A stretch of 64,000 nucleotides of DNA from assembly GCA_030123585.1 (NCBI GenBank), contig CP126120.1, positions 1,923,001 through 1,987,000 of the forward strand, read 5' to 3'. The DNA is from Rhodanobacteraceae bacterium (GTDB lineage Bacteria > Pseudomonadota > Gammaproteobacteria > Xanthomonadales > Rhodanobacteraceae). Shown here in pieces: positions 37,370-45,529 of this stretch (position 1 is its first letter; every line of letters begins with the position of its first letter). Under the pieces are notes generated by a model. That model was not told where the DNA came from and searched no databases. It saw only the letters and a program-made list of their open reading frames with translations. Both the position numbers and the translations under genes were made by a program.

Positions 37370-38454
37370 CGGCCACGATCGAGGTGGGCTTGCCTGCGCA
37401 CCGCTATCCGATCCGGATCGGACGAGGCCTGCTCGACCAACCGGATATCTGGCGCGACGCGATCCGCGGCGGCCACGCGCTGATCGTCAGCGACGGCAAC
37501 GTTGCGCCGTTGTACGCGCAGCGCTTGCGCGATGCGCTTGCCGCCGCGCATGGCTCGACGATCCGTTGCGAAACACTCGCCCTGCCCGCCGGCGAAGCGC
37601 ACAAGAACCTCGATGCCGTGTCGAAAATCTTCGATGCCCTGGCACGGCTCGGCGCCACCCGCGACGCCTGCATCCTCGCGCTGGGCGGCGGCGTGGTCGG
37701 CGACATCGCGGGCTTCGCGGCGGCCTGCTGGATGCGCGGCATCGATTTCGTGCAGTGCCCGACCACGCTGTTGGCGATGGTGGATTCCTCGGTGGGCGGC
37801 AAGACCGGCGTCGATCATCCGGCCGGCAAGAACCTGATCGGCGCGTTCCACCAGCCGCGCGCGGTGGTGGCCGACCTCGACACGCTCGCGACCCTGCCCG
37901 ACCGCGAATTGCGCGCCGGACTCGCCGAAGTGGTGAAGACCGCGTGCATCGGCGACGCGGATTTCTTCGCGTGGCTGGAAACGCACGCCAATGCGCTGCT
38001 TGCGCGCGACGTTGCGGCGCTGACCCACGCGATCGCCACCTGCTGCCGCTTCAAGGCCGGCGTGGTGGAACGCGACGAACGCGAGACGGGCGAACGCGCG
38101 CTGCTCAATTTCGGCCACACCTTCGGCCACGCGATCGAAACCGAAACGGGCTACGGCGCGCTGCTGCACGGCGAAGCCGTCGCCATCGGCATGGTGCTCG
38201 CGGCACGCCTGTCCGAACGGCTGGGCATGTCCAACGAAACCGATACGGAACGCCTGCGCGGCTTGCTGCAACGCTTCGGATTGCCGACAGCCGTCCCGCC
38301 AGGCATCGATGCCGATGCGCTGCTCGCGCACATGCGGCTGGACAAGAAAAACCGCGCCGGCGCGCTGCGGCTGATCCTGTGGCGCGGGATCGGCAATGCG
38401 GAGATCGTCGCGGGCGTGGACGATGCCGCCGTCCGCGCCGTGCTGCTGTCGTAG
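37366..38454 (+). CDS. aroB: 3-dehydroquinate synthase
   Basis: AroB (362 aa) converts DAHP to 3-dehydroquinate using NAD and a divalent metal. Key motifs are [49 protein letters not shown], and the metal-site region [13 protein letters not shown] with [10 protein letters not shown]. It is translated with aroK. A WGR-domain gene begins 26 bp downstream. Confidence 0.96.
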   Translation: MTATIEVGLPAHRYPIRIGRGLLDQPDIWRDAIRGGHALIVSDGNVAPLYAQRLRDALAAAHGSTIRCETLALPAGEAHKNLDAVSKIFDALARLGATRDACILALGGGVVGDIAGFAAACWMRGIDFVQCPTTLLAMVDSSVGGKTGVDHPAGKNLIGAFHQPRAVVADLDTLATLPDRELRAGLAEVVKTACIGDADFFAWLETHANALLARDVAALTHAIATCCRFKAGVVERDERETGERALLNFGHTFGHAIETETGYGALLHGEAVAIGMVLAARLSERLGMSNETDTERLRGLLQRFGLPTAVPPGIDADALLAHMRLDKKNRAGALRLILWRGIGNAEIVAGVDDAAVRAVLLS

Positions 38455-38480
38455 CCCTGCATCTCCCCTACAATTTCCCG

Positions 38481-38735
38481 ATGCATCTTTATCTGCAGAC
38501 GCCACCCGGCGCGGGCACGCCGCGCTACTGCCGCATCGCGCTGGAGCAGGATCTGCTCGGCGGCTGGACGCTGTACCGCGAGACGGGCAGCGAAGGCGGA
38601 CGGGCGACGCTGAAGCGCGAGGTCTATCTCGACCGCGACGCCGCGCTGGCCGCGTTCGAGCAGGCGCGCGACGCGCAGTTGAAGCGCGGCTTCAAGGTGA
38701 TGATCACGCAAGGCATCGACAACCCGCATGGCTGA
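38481..38735 (+). CDS. Small WGR-type domain protein
   Basis: An 84-aa protein that consists of one WGR-like domain: [20 protein letters not shown], then [20 protein letters not shown] and [19 protein letters not shown] domains occur in PARP-type proteins and in some MolR-like bacterial proteins and are thought to bind nucleic acid; the WG pair itself is replaced here by ETG. The function of the short bacterial form is unknown. It sits between aroB and hemE and overlaps hemE by 8 bp, so it is translated with it. Confidence 0.72.
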   Translation: MHLYLQTPPGAGTPRYCRIALEQDLLGGWTLYRETGSEGGRATLKREVYLDRDAALAAFEQARDAQLKRGFKVMITQGIDNPHG

Positions 38736-39780
38736 GGCATCGAACCGCGGCAATCGCTTCCTGCGCGCGCTGCGTCGCCAACCGGTCGATGCGAAGCCGG
38801 TGTGGATCATGCGCCAGGCCGGCCGCTACCTGCCGGAATACCGCGCGACGCGCGAACGCGCCGGCAGTTTCCTCGCGCTGGCGCAGACGCCGGAACTCGC
38901 CTGCGAGGTCACGCTGCAACCCATCGAGCGATTCGAGCTGGATGCCGCGATCCTGTTTTCGGACATCCTCACGGTGCCCGACGCCATGGGCCTCGGCCTG
39001 CACTTCGTCGAGGGCGAGGGCCCGAAGTTCCATCAACCGCTGCGCAGCGCCGCCGCCATCGCGAAGCTTGGCGTGCCCGATCCGGAACAATCGCTGCGCT
39101 ACGTGACGGATGCGGTGCGCCTGATCCGCCGCGAACTCGCCGGGCGCGTGCCGCTGATCGGCTTCGCCGGCAGTCCGTGGACGCTGGCGTGCTACATGAT
39201 CGAAGGCGAAGGCTCGCGCGATTTCGCTCGCGTCAAGGCGTTCGGATTGAACGAACCCGCGGCGATGCACCAACTGCTGGACGTCAACGCGCGCGCGGTG
39301 GCGGCGTATCTGGCGGCGCAGGCGGCCGCGGGCGCGCAGGCGCTGATGGTGTTCGACAGCTGGGGCGGAATGCTGGCGCCCGCGATGTTCGAGGAATTCT
39401 CCGCGCGTTATCTCGCGCAGATCGCGGAGCTGCTGCGCAATGACCCGCACGCGCGCGACATCCCACTGATCCTGTTCTCGAAAGGCGCCAACGCCAGCCT
39501 CGAAGTGCTCGCCGGCACTGGTTGCGCGGCGCTGGGCGTGGACTGGACGATCACGTTGGGCGAGGCGCGTCGCCGCGTCGGTGATCGCGTCGCGCTGCAG
39601 GGCAACCTCGATCCGGCCACGCTGCTGGCCTCGCCCGAGGTAATCCGCCGTGAAGTCAGGCGCGTGCTGGATGATTTCGGCGCGCACCCCGGCCACGTGT
39701 TCAACCTCGGCCACGGCATCACGCCCGACGTCGATCCCGCGCACGTTGCGGTGCTGGTCGATGCGGTACACGAAGGTTGA
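38728..39780 (+). CDS. hemE: Uroporphyrinogen decarboxylase
   Basis: HemE (350 aa) removes four carboxyl groups from uroporphyrinogen III in heme synthesis; cytoplasmic, cofactor-free. Signatures are [16 protein letters not shown] near residue 24, the aspartate of [40 protein letters not shown], and [12 protein letters not shown] near the end. The length is standard. An IS1111-type element begins 40 bp after its stop. Confidence 0.97.
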   Translation: MAEASNRGNRFLRALRRQPVDAKPVWIMRQAGRYLPEYRATRERAGSFLALAQTPELACEVTLQPIERFELDAAILFSDILTVPDAMGLGLHFVEGEGPKFHQPLRSAAAIAKLGVPDPEQSLRYVTDAVRLIRRELAGRVPLIGFAGSPWTLACYMIEGEGSRDFARVKAFGLNEPAAMHQLLDVNARAVAAYLAAQAAAGAQALMVFDSWGGMLAPAMFEEFSARYLAQIAELLRNDPHARDIPLILFSKGANASLEVLAGTGCAALGVDWTITLGEARRRVGDRVALQGNLDPATLLASPEVIRREVRRVLDDFGAHPGHVFNLGHGITPDVDPAHVAVLVDAVHEG

Positions 39781-39781
39781 A

Positions 39782-39820
39782 TCGTCATTCCGGGGCCGGC
39801 CGCAGGCCGGAACCCGGAAT
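39782..39820. repeat. Left part of a dispersed palindrome, interrupted by the IS
   Basis: TCGTCATTCCGGG (39782-39794) starts a repeat of the dispersed family, passing through GCCGGCCGCAGGCCGG to AACCCGGAAT at 39811-39820. Across the IS the sequence resumes with GACGA (41203-41207). Joined, CCCGGAAT and GACGA form the exact inverted partner of the left arm. So the IS sits in the right arm of this palindrome. Confidence 0.85.
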
Positions 39821-39919
39821 GATGGTCATGGACTCCTCCCCTCTATCTATCGGCATCGCTTGGCGTGCCCTGCTGGTGGAATGATGAAGTTCCAGCGTGT
39901 GAGCGAGGAGGAGTCCGAG

Positions 39920-40942
39920 ATGAACGTTACGACTTACAGTGTGGATTTGGCAAGCAAGGTGTTTCAGGTGCACGGTTACGATCGCCAGCAACAGCAAGTG
40001 AGCAAGCAGCGGCTGTCGCGATTGCGCTTTCAGGCGTGGTGCGAGGGCTTGCCGGCGGGTACGCGGGTGGCGATGGAGGCGACGGGTTCGGCACACCACT
40101 GGGGCCGGCTGTTGCAGGCCCGCGGGGTGCGCGTGAAGTTGTTGCCGCCGCAGCACGTCAAGGCGATGTTGGTGGGCAACAAGACCGACGCCAACGATGC
40201 CGATGCGATCTTCGAGGCGTCGTGGCGGCCCAAGGTGAAGCCGGTGCCGGTGAAGACCGCCGCGCAGCAGGCGATCCTGGCCGAACACCGCCGGCGCGAA
40301 GGGCTGATCCGCGACCGCACCCGGACCCTCAACCAGATTCGCGGGATGCTGCGGGAGTTCGGGATCCTGATCGCAGCGCGCAACGGACCGTTCCGGCGGC
40401 AGGTCGCAGGCATCCTGGAAGATGCCGGGAACGGCTTGCCGTGGCGGCTGCGCACGCTGCTGGCCGAAGCGCGCGAAGACCTGCTGCACCTGGATACCCA
40501 GCTCGGCAAGCTCGATGCACGGCTGCACGAACTGGCCCGGCAAGATCCCTTGTGCCAGCGTCTGCAGGCGATCGAGGGCATCGGGCCGATCACGGCGACG
40601 GCGCTGGCCGCCAGCCTGGGCGATGACACGCGCTTCACCCGTGCGCGCCAGTTTGCCGCCAGCCTCGGGCTGGTCCCGCGCGAACACTCCAGCGGCAACC
40701 AGCGCCGGCTGGGTTCGATCACCAAGCGCGGCAATGGCTATCTGCGCTATCTGCTGGTGCACGGCGCCCGCTCCGTGATCCGCACCATCGCCCCCAAGAC
40801 CGATCCGCGCAGCCGCTGGCTGCAAGCCCTCAAGGCGCGCGCCGGTCACAACCGCGCCACGGTCGCGCTGGCCAACAAGAACGCCCGCATCGTCTGGGCC
40901 GTGTTCCACAGCGGCCAACCCTATCGCGCGGCGCATGCCTAA
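39920..40942 (+). CDS. IS1111-group (DEDD) transposase
   Basis: A 340-aa recombinase. The N-terminal RuvC-like domain has the acidic residues of the DEDD site in TYSVDLASKVFQVHGYD, VAMEATGSAHHW and GNKTDANDADAIFEA. A coiled-coil middle (RREGLIRDRTRTLNQIRGML) leads to the C-terminal Tnp domain with IEGIGPITATALAASLGD and LGLVPREHSSGNQRRLGSI, which holds the conserved serine. The ATG at 39920 has GGAGG at good distance. Recombinases of this family use a serine and a guide RNA from the element's non-coding end. No frameshift or stop is seen, so it may be active. Confidence 0.93.
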   Translation: MNVTTYSVDLASKVFQVHGYDRQQQQVSKQRLSRLRFQAWCEGLPAGTRVAMEATGSAHHWGRLLQARGVRVKLLPPQHVKAMLVGNKTDANDADAIFEASWRPKVKPVPVKTAAQQAILAEHRRREGLIRDRTRTLNQIRGMLREFGILIAARNGPFRRQVAGILEDAGNGLPWRLRTLLAEAREDLLHLDTQLGKLDARLHELARQDPLCQRLQAIEGIGPITATALAASLGDDTRFTRARQFAASLGLVPREHSSGNQRRLGSITKRGNGYLRYLLVHGARSVIRTIAPKTDPRSRWLQALKARAGHNRATVALANKNARIVWAVFHSGQPYRAAHA

Positions 40943-41185
40943 GCATCGCCGTCCCTTTCACGGAGGACCTGAAGCGTTTGCAACCACTTCACGCATGAAT
41001 CACCGGTCGCACCGGGTGTGGGAACAGGCCGCTATCGTCATCCGGCCCGAGGATGAGGCCGTCGGAATGATTGGCCCCCACACGCGATGACACCATGCGA
41101 GGCCAGAGCCCGAACCGATGGGCTCACCCACAGGCCGCATAGATGAACGCAACGTCCGTGTTCGTGCAAAAAGTGCTTGCAATCA
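40943..41185 (+). ncRNA. Candidate guide (bridge/seek) RNA of the IS1111 element
   Basis: The 243 bp between the transposase stop and the right inverted repeat have no gene. In IS1111-group elements this is where the guide RNA is encoded. Three short matches support it. CGGAATGA at 41063-41070 is identical to the left target flank (39815-39822). TCGTCAT at 41035-41041 is the reverse complement of the right half ATGACGA (41201-41207). CATAGATGA at 41138-41146 is identical to the element's right end (41196-41204). Small hairpins (41001-41018; CATCC with GGATG at 41039-41055) lie around them. RNA ends are unknown. Confidence 0.6.
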
Positions 41186-41239
41186 GGGAGGAGTCCATAG
41201 ATGACGAACAAGGTCGAGTCTCCGCGATAATCAGCACCC

Positions 41240-42619
41240 ATGACCACCCGTTACCTCACCGGCATCACCACCAGCGGCACGCCGCACCTCGGCAACTATG
41301 TGGGCGCGATCCGGCCCGCGATCGCGGCCGGCCGGCGCGGCGACACCGACGCGTTCTTCTTCCTCGCCGACTACCACGCGCTGGTCAAATGCGACGATCC
41401 GGCGCGCGTGGCGCGTTCGCGCCTGGAAATCGCGGCGACCTGGCTGGCGTGCGGACTCGATCCGAAACGCGTCACGTTCTACCGGCAGTCCGACATTCCG
41501 GAAATCCCGGAACTCACGTGGATGCTGACCTGCGTCACGGCGAAAGGCTTGCTCAACCGCGCGCACGCCTACAAGGCCGCGGTGGACCAGAACACCGCGA
41601 AGGGCGAAGACCCCGATGCCGCGATCACCGCGGGCCTGTACATGTATCCGGTGCTGATGGCTGCCGACATCCTCGCGTTCAACGCCGACAAGGTGCCGGT
41701 CGGGCGCGACCAGGTGCAGCACATCGAAATGGCGCGCGACATCGGCCAACGCTTCAACCACATCTACGGCAAAGCGTGGCACGCGGCAGGCGGATCGGGC
41801 GAACCGTTCGTGCTGCCGGAAGCCGCGATCGAGGAATCGGTCGCAACCCTGCCCGGCCTCGACGGCCGCAAGATGTCCAAGAGCTACGACAACACCGTGC
41901 CGCTGTTCGAAGGCGGCGCCAAGGCGACGCGCGAGGCCATCGCGAAGATCGTCACCGATTCGCGCGAACCGGGTGAGCCGAAGGATCCGGATTCATCCAG
42001 CCTGTTTGCGATCTACCGAGCGTTCGCGGGCGACGCCGAAAGCGCGACGTTCCGGAGTGAGCTCGAATCAGGCCTCGGCTGGGGTGAAGCCAAGAAAAAA
42101 CTGTTCGAACGCATCGATGACGAAATCGCGCTGCTGCGCGAACGCTACGACGCGCTGATGGCGCATCCGGACGACATCGAGGACGCGTTGCGCGAAGGCG
42201 CGAAGAAGGCACGTGTCGTCGCCATGCCGCGCCTCGAAATCATGCGGCGCGCGGTCGGGCTCGGCGCGCTCGCCGCGCCGCGTGCGAAATCGAAAACAGC
42301 GAAGAAGACGGACAAGCGCGCGCGCATCGTCAGCTTCCGCGACGACGAAGGGTTTCGCTTCCGCTTGTTCGGCGCGGATGGCGAGGAACTGCTGCTCTCG
42401 CGTGCGTTCACGGATCCGAAAGCCGCGGGACAGGCGTCGCGCGCGCTGTCTGCTCCCGGCGCCGGTCGTGCGCTGGTGCCGGCGGACGACGCACGGTTTG
42501 CATTCATGCACGACCACGAAACGCTCGCGGCAAGCGGCGCGTTCCCCGACACGGCCACCCGCGATGCCGCCCTCGAACGCGCCCGCGCGGCGCTGGCGTC
42601 GTTGGTCGGCGCGGATTAG
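41240..42619 (+). CDS. trpS: Tryptophan--tRNA ligase with C-terminal YegP-like extension
   Basis: TrpS (459 aa) charges tRNA-Trp. The class I core has TTSGTPHLGNYVGAIRPA near residue 10, the substrate region AADILAFNADKVPVGRDQ and LDGRKMSKSYDNTVPLF. The catalytic part ends near residue 350. The remaining about 100 residues are an added domain linked by a Lys-rich stretch: RIVSFRDDEGFRFRLFGADG and later DDARFAFMHDHETLAASGAF, which resembles the tandem repeats of YegP/DUF1508 proteins. The start lies 37 bp past the IS end and no clear ribosome-binding site is present. Confidence 0.95.
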   Translation: MTTRYLTGITTSGTPHLGNYVGAIRPAIAAGRRGDTDAFFFLADYHALVKCDDPARVARSRLEIAATWLACGLDPKRVTFYRQSDIPEIPELTWMLTCVTAKGLLNRAHAYKAAVDQNTAKGEDPDAAITAGLYMYPVLMAADILAFNADKVPVGRDQVQHIEMARDIGQRFNHIYGKAWHAAGGSGEPFVLPEAAIEESVATLPGLDGRKMSKSYDNTVPLFEGGAKATREAIAKIVTDSREPGEPKDPDSSSLFAIYRAFAGDAESATFRSELESGLGWGEAKKKLFERIDDEIALLRERYDALMAHPDDIEDALREGAKKARVVAMPRLEIMRRAVGLGALAAPRAKSKTAKKTDKRARIVSFRDDEGFRFRLFGADGEELLLSRAFTDPKAAGQASRALSAPGAGRALVPADDARFAFMHDHETLAASGAFPDTATRDAALERARAALASLVGAD

Positions 42620-42621
42620 CC

Positions 42622-42924
42622 GTGGCGCGTTTCGTCGCCCTGCTGCTGATCGGGCCGTGGCTGGCGGTGCTGGCGTGGCTGTACTGGCTGTATGTGCGCA
42701 AGTCGCACGCGGCGCCCGATCTGGCCCGCCGCGACATCTTCGTCGTGGTCGCGGCGTTCGCAGCCGCGATCGCGGGCGCGATGATCGCCTGGGAAGCCGC
42801 CATCGGCCACGGCGGCGCGATCTGGAAATACCTCGCCGGACCGGTGGGCGCCTACGCGGGGTTCAACCTCGTGCTTGCGTACGGGTTGCTGCGGCACCTG
42901 CAATGGCGCCGGCGCCGCAGCTGA
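42622..42924 (+). CDS. Small membrane protein of unknown function
   Basis: A 100-aa protein with three hydrophobic segments (about 5-25, 38-60 and 73-92), charged residues between them and an Arg-rich C-terminus (LQWRRRRS). I do not recognise a family. The GTG start lies 2 bp after the trpS stop, so it is translated with trpS. It ends 6 bp from the convergent E2 gene. Confidence 0.7.
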   Translation: MARFVALLLIGPWLAVLAWLYWLYVRKSHAAPDLARRDIFVVVAAFAAAIAGAMIAWEAAIGHGGAIWKYLAGPVGAYAGFNLVLAYGLLRHLQWRRRRS

Positions 42925-42930
42925 GGCCGA

Positions 42931-44334
42931 TCACTGCGGCAGCGCGAGATCGTCCAGGATCACCTTCAGGAACCGCGCCGCCTCGCCGCCGGTGCAGGCG
43001 CGGTGGTCGAACGTCAGCGAAATCGGCAGGCGCCGGTGCACTTCGATGCCCCCCATCACCGCGACCACGTCGTGCGACAACTTGCCGACGCCGACGATCG
43101 CGACGCACGGCGGTACCACGACGACGGTGCCGTAGCGGCCGGCGAACATCCCGAAATTGGACAGGCTGATGGTGTAGCCGGTCAGTTCCGAGGCCGGGAT
43201 CGAACGGTCCTCGACCTGCGCGCGCAGGCGGTTGATGCCCTCGCGCAGGCCGCGCGCGTCCAGCATGTCGGCGTTGCGCAGCGCCGGCACGAACAGGCCG
43301 TCGGGCGTATCGACCGCGATGCCGAGATCGACGTGGGGATGGCGGGTGACGGTGAGGTTCTGGCCGTCGAACCACGCATTCAATGCCGGCTCGGCCTTGC
43401 ACGCCGCGACGATCGCGCGGATCGTGCGCGCGGTGATGTCCTGCTTGCCCAGCCACTGGTGCAGGTCGGCGTCATCGACGATGGTGGTCTGCACCACTTC
43501 GGCGTGCGCCTGCGCCATCACGCGCGCCATGTTGCGGCGCACGCCCTTCAACTGTTCGGGCTGGCCGGTTGCGGCCACGGTGGGCGGCGTGGTGCGCATC
43601 GGCTTGCCGGATTGCGACAGCGTGCTTCTGGTTCCCTCTCCCATCGGGTACGGCTGCCGTCCCTGGCCAAGAGCTCCGTGGTGGCGCGCAGCGCCGGGTG
43701 AGGGTACGACGCTTGCCGAACCCTCACCCCCAGCCCCTCTCCCGGAGGGAGAGGGGAGCGAAGCGGTACCCGAAGCCGCGGCATTCTTGACGTCCTGCAT
43801 CGTGACCACGCCGCCCGCGCCGGTGGCCTGCACACGCGCAAGATCGACCTTCAATTTCTTCGCCATCGCGCGCACGGCAGGGACAGCCTTCACGCCGCCG
43901 ACGCTGCCGGCCTGTTCGGTGCGCAATTCGTTGCTGCTCGCGACCGCACCGACCACCGTGCCTTCGTCTTCGCGGTCCGCCGCCTTGGCGGCAGCGGGCG
44001 CGGGTGCGGGCTCGGGCGCAGGTGCCGCAACCGGCGTCGGCGCATGGTGATGCCCGCCCGCCGCGTTCTCGGCGCGCTGCTTGCCCCTGGGATCGAGTTC
44101 GAACTCGGCCAGCGGCGCGCCGGTGACGATCACGTCGCCCGCCTTGCCATGCTGTTTCAGCAACTTGCCGGTGAATGGCGACGGCACTTCCACCACGGCT
44201 TTCGCGGTTTCCATCGAAACGAGCGGCGCATCCAGCTTGACGCTGTCGCCCTCCTTCACCAGCCATTCGACGATGGTGGCGTCGGGCAAGCCTTCGCCGA
44301 GGTCGGGGAGGTGGAAAGTCTTGTTCTCAGCCAT
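42931..44334 (-). CDS. 2-oxoacid dehydrogenase E2 (dihydrolipoyl acyltransferase)
   Basis: The 467-aa E2 core of a pyruvate or branched-chain 2-oxoacid dehydrogenase. An N-terminal lipoyl domain has the lysine in VSMETAKAVVEVPSP (about residue 45); an Ala/Pro linker, a subunit-binding domain (AVPAVRAMAKKLKVDLARV, then GAGGVVTMQDV) and the catalytic domain ending SLTFDHRACTGGEAARFL follow. The HRxxxGG form occurs in this E2 subgroup. Between the binding and catalytic domains lies a repeat-derived stretch (SLPSPSGRGAGGEG). Third gene after E1 alpha and E1 beta. No E3 gene is in the window, and substrate cannot be settled. Confidence 0.9.
   Translation of the reverse strand: MAENKTFHLPDLGEGLPDATIVEWLVKEGDSVKLDAPLVSMETAKAVVEVPSPFTGKLLKQHGKAGDVIVTGAPLAEFELDPRGKQRAENAAGGHHHAPTPVAAPAPEPAPAPAAAKAADREDEGTVVGAVASSNELRTEQAGSVGGVKAVPAVRAMAKKLKVDLARVQATGAGGVVTMQDVKNAAASGTASLPSPSGRGAGGEGSASVVPSPGAARHHGALGQGRQPYPMGEGTRSTLSQSGKPMRTTPPTVAATGQPEQLKGVRRNMARVMAQAHAEVVQTTIVDDADLHQWLGKQDITARTIRAIVAACKAEPALNAWFDGQNLTVTRHPHVDLGIAVDTPDGLFVPALRNADMLDARGLREGINRLRAQVEDRSIPASELTGYTISLSNFGMFAGRYGTVVVVPPCVAIVGVGKLSHDVVAVMGGIEVHRRLPISLTFDHRACTGGEAARFLKVILDDLALPQ
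43625..43765. repeat. Dispersed repeat inside the E2 linker
   Basis: The DNA has GGTTCCCTCTCCCATCGGG, then GGGTGAGGGTACGACG and CCCTCACCCCCAGCCCCTCT with CCCGGAGGGAGAGGGG. It is read through in frame as low-complexity residues (SPSGRGAGGEGSASVV, GQGRQPYPMGEGTRSTL). The same sequence type follows the gene at 44352-44475. It also contains TGGCCAAGAGCTCCGTGG, found as well at 24149-24166. Confidence 0.75.
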
Positions 44335-44348
44335 GTCTGGTTACCTGT

Positions 44349-44480
44349 CCGTTGAACCCCTCTCCCGACGGGAGAGGGGCAGGGGTGAGGGTTCGGTACC
44401 ACGCGCAAGTTGACCGCGAACCCGGACCCTCATCCGGCGCTTCGCGCCCCCTTCTCCCGGAGGGAGAAGGGGAAAACGAA
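44349..44480. repeat. Paired dispersed repeats between E1 beta and E2 genes
   Basis: Two hairpins, CCCCTCTCCCGACGGGAGAG and CCCTTCTCCCGGAGGGAGAA, frame this 148-bp gap between two genes of one operon. Both belong to the family that has entered valS and E2. They may change the ratio of E2 to E1 message by stabilising or ending the RNA. Confidence 0.8.
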
Positions 44481-44482
44481 TC

Positions 44483-45463
44483 TCAGCCTGCCGCCAGCAC
44501 GCGCTTCGCCGCCGCCACGATGCGCGCGGTGCTGGGCAACTGTTTCTGTTCGAGGCGGAACAGCGGCGTGTGGATGTCCCATCCGGCGACGCGCACGACC
44601 GGCGCGAGCAGGTCGTAGAGGCATTCTTCGGCGATGCGCGCGGCGATCTCGGCGCCGAAGCCCGCCGTCTTCGGGGCTTCCTGCACGATCACGCAGCGGC
44701 CGGTCTTCTGCACCGATTCGGCGATGGTGTCGAAGTCGAGCGGCGTCAGCGTGGCGACGTCGATCACTTCGGCGCTGATGCCTTCCTTCGCGAGCGCATC
44801 GGCGGCCTCAAGCGTTTCCTTCACTTCCGCGCCCCAGGTCACCAGCGTGATGTCGGTGCCGTCGCGCAGCACGAAGCACACGTCCAGCGGCAGCGCCTCG
44901 CCGTCATCCGGCACTTCTTCCTTGTACTGGCGGTAGATGCGCTTGGGTTCGAAGAACACCACCGGATCGGGATCGCGGATCGCGGCCAGCAGCAGGCCGT
45001 AGGCGCGCGCCGGCGAGGACGGCAGCACCACGCGCAAGCCGGGCACGTTGGTGAACAGGTGTTCGTTGGCTTCGGAATGATGTTCCGGCGCGTGGATGCC
45101 GCCGCCCCACGGCGCGCGGAACACCGCCGGGCAGGTGATGCGCCCGCGCGTGCGGTTGCGCATGCGCGCGGCGTGGCAGACGATCTGCTCCATCATCGGA
45201 TAGATGAAGCCTTCGAACTGTGCCTCGGCCACGGGCTTCATGCCCTGCGCGGCCAGGCCCACGGTGAGGCCGGCGATGGTGGTTTCGTCCAGCGGCGTGT
45301 CGAACACGCGCCACTCGCCGAACTTTTCCGAAAGCCCTTGCGTGGCGCGGAACACGCCGCCGTTGACGCCCACGTCCTCACCCAGCACGACCACCGAGGG
45401 GTCGTGCTTCATCTCGTACGCGAGCGCCTGGGTGACGCCTTCGATCAGGGTAATTGCCGCCAT
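44483..45463 (-). CDS. 2-oxoacid dehydrogenase E1 beta subunit
   Basis: A 326-aa transketolase-like beta subunit of an alpha2-beta2 E1. It shows VVVLGEDVGVNGGVFRATQG, the conserved RVFDTPLDETTIAGLTVGLA, GFIYPMMEQIVCHAARMRNR and HAPEHHSEANEHLFTNVPGL with the catalytic histidines, plus the C-terminal transketolase domain (TGRCVIVQEAPKTAGFGAEI). It works with the alpha subunit 66 bp upstream and with E2 downstream. Confidence 0.92.
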   Translation of the reverse strand: MAAITLIEGVTQALAYEMKHDPSVVVLGEDVGVNGGVFRATQGLSEKFGEWRVFDTPLDETTIAGLTVGLAAQGMKPVAEAQFEGFIYPMMEQIVCHAARMRNRTRGRITCPAVFRAPWGGGIHAPEHHSEANEHLFTNVPGLRVVLPSSPARAYGLLLAAIRDPDPVVFFEPKRIYRQYKEEVPDDGEALPLDVCFVLRDGTDITLVTWGAEVKETLEAADALAKEGISAEVIDVATLTPLDFDTIAESVQKTGRCVIVQEAPKTAGFGAEIAARIAEECLYDLLAPVVRVAGWDIHTPLFRLEQKQLPSTARIVAAAKRVLAAG

Positions 45464-45476
45464 TCAAATTCTCCAA

Positions 45477-45525
45477 CGTAGGAGCGGCGGAAGCCGCGAC
45501 CAGTCGGGCCTTCCGGCCCTCCTAC
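45477..45525. repeat. GTAGGAGC dispersed repeat
   Basis: GTAGGAGCGGCGGAAGCCGC at the left and GGCCTTCCGGCCCTCCTAC at the right form a double hairpin in the gap between E1 alpha and E1 beta. It is related to the inverted repeat after valS. Confidence 0.8.
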
Positions 45526-45529
45526 AACG

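Larger units (their letters stand above)
39821..41202 (+). mobile_element. IS110 family, IS1111-group insertion sequence (about 1382 bp)
   Basis: The element is bounded by the split palindrome described above. Both junctions contain ATGA (39819-39822 and 41201-41204), so the exact crossover is ambiguous within those 4 bp but the length is not. A 13-bp inverted repeat lies just inside the ends: ATGGACTCCTCCC at 39828-39840 and GGGAGGAGTCCAT at 41186-41198. Such subterminal repeats, a long non-coding 3' part and the transposase type fit the IS1111 group. No target duplication is evident. It appears intact and lies between hemE and trpS. Confidence 0.85.
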
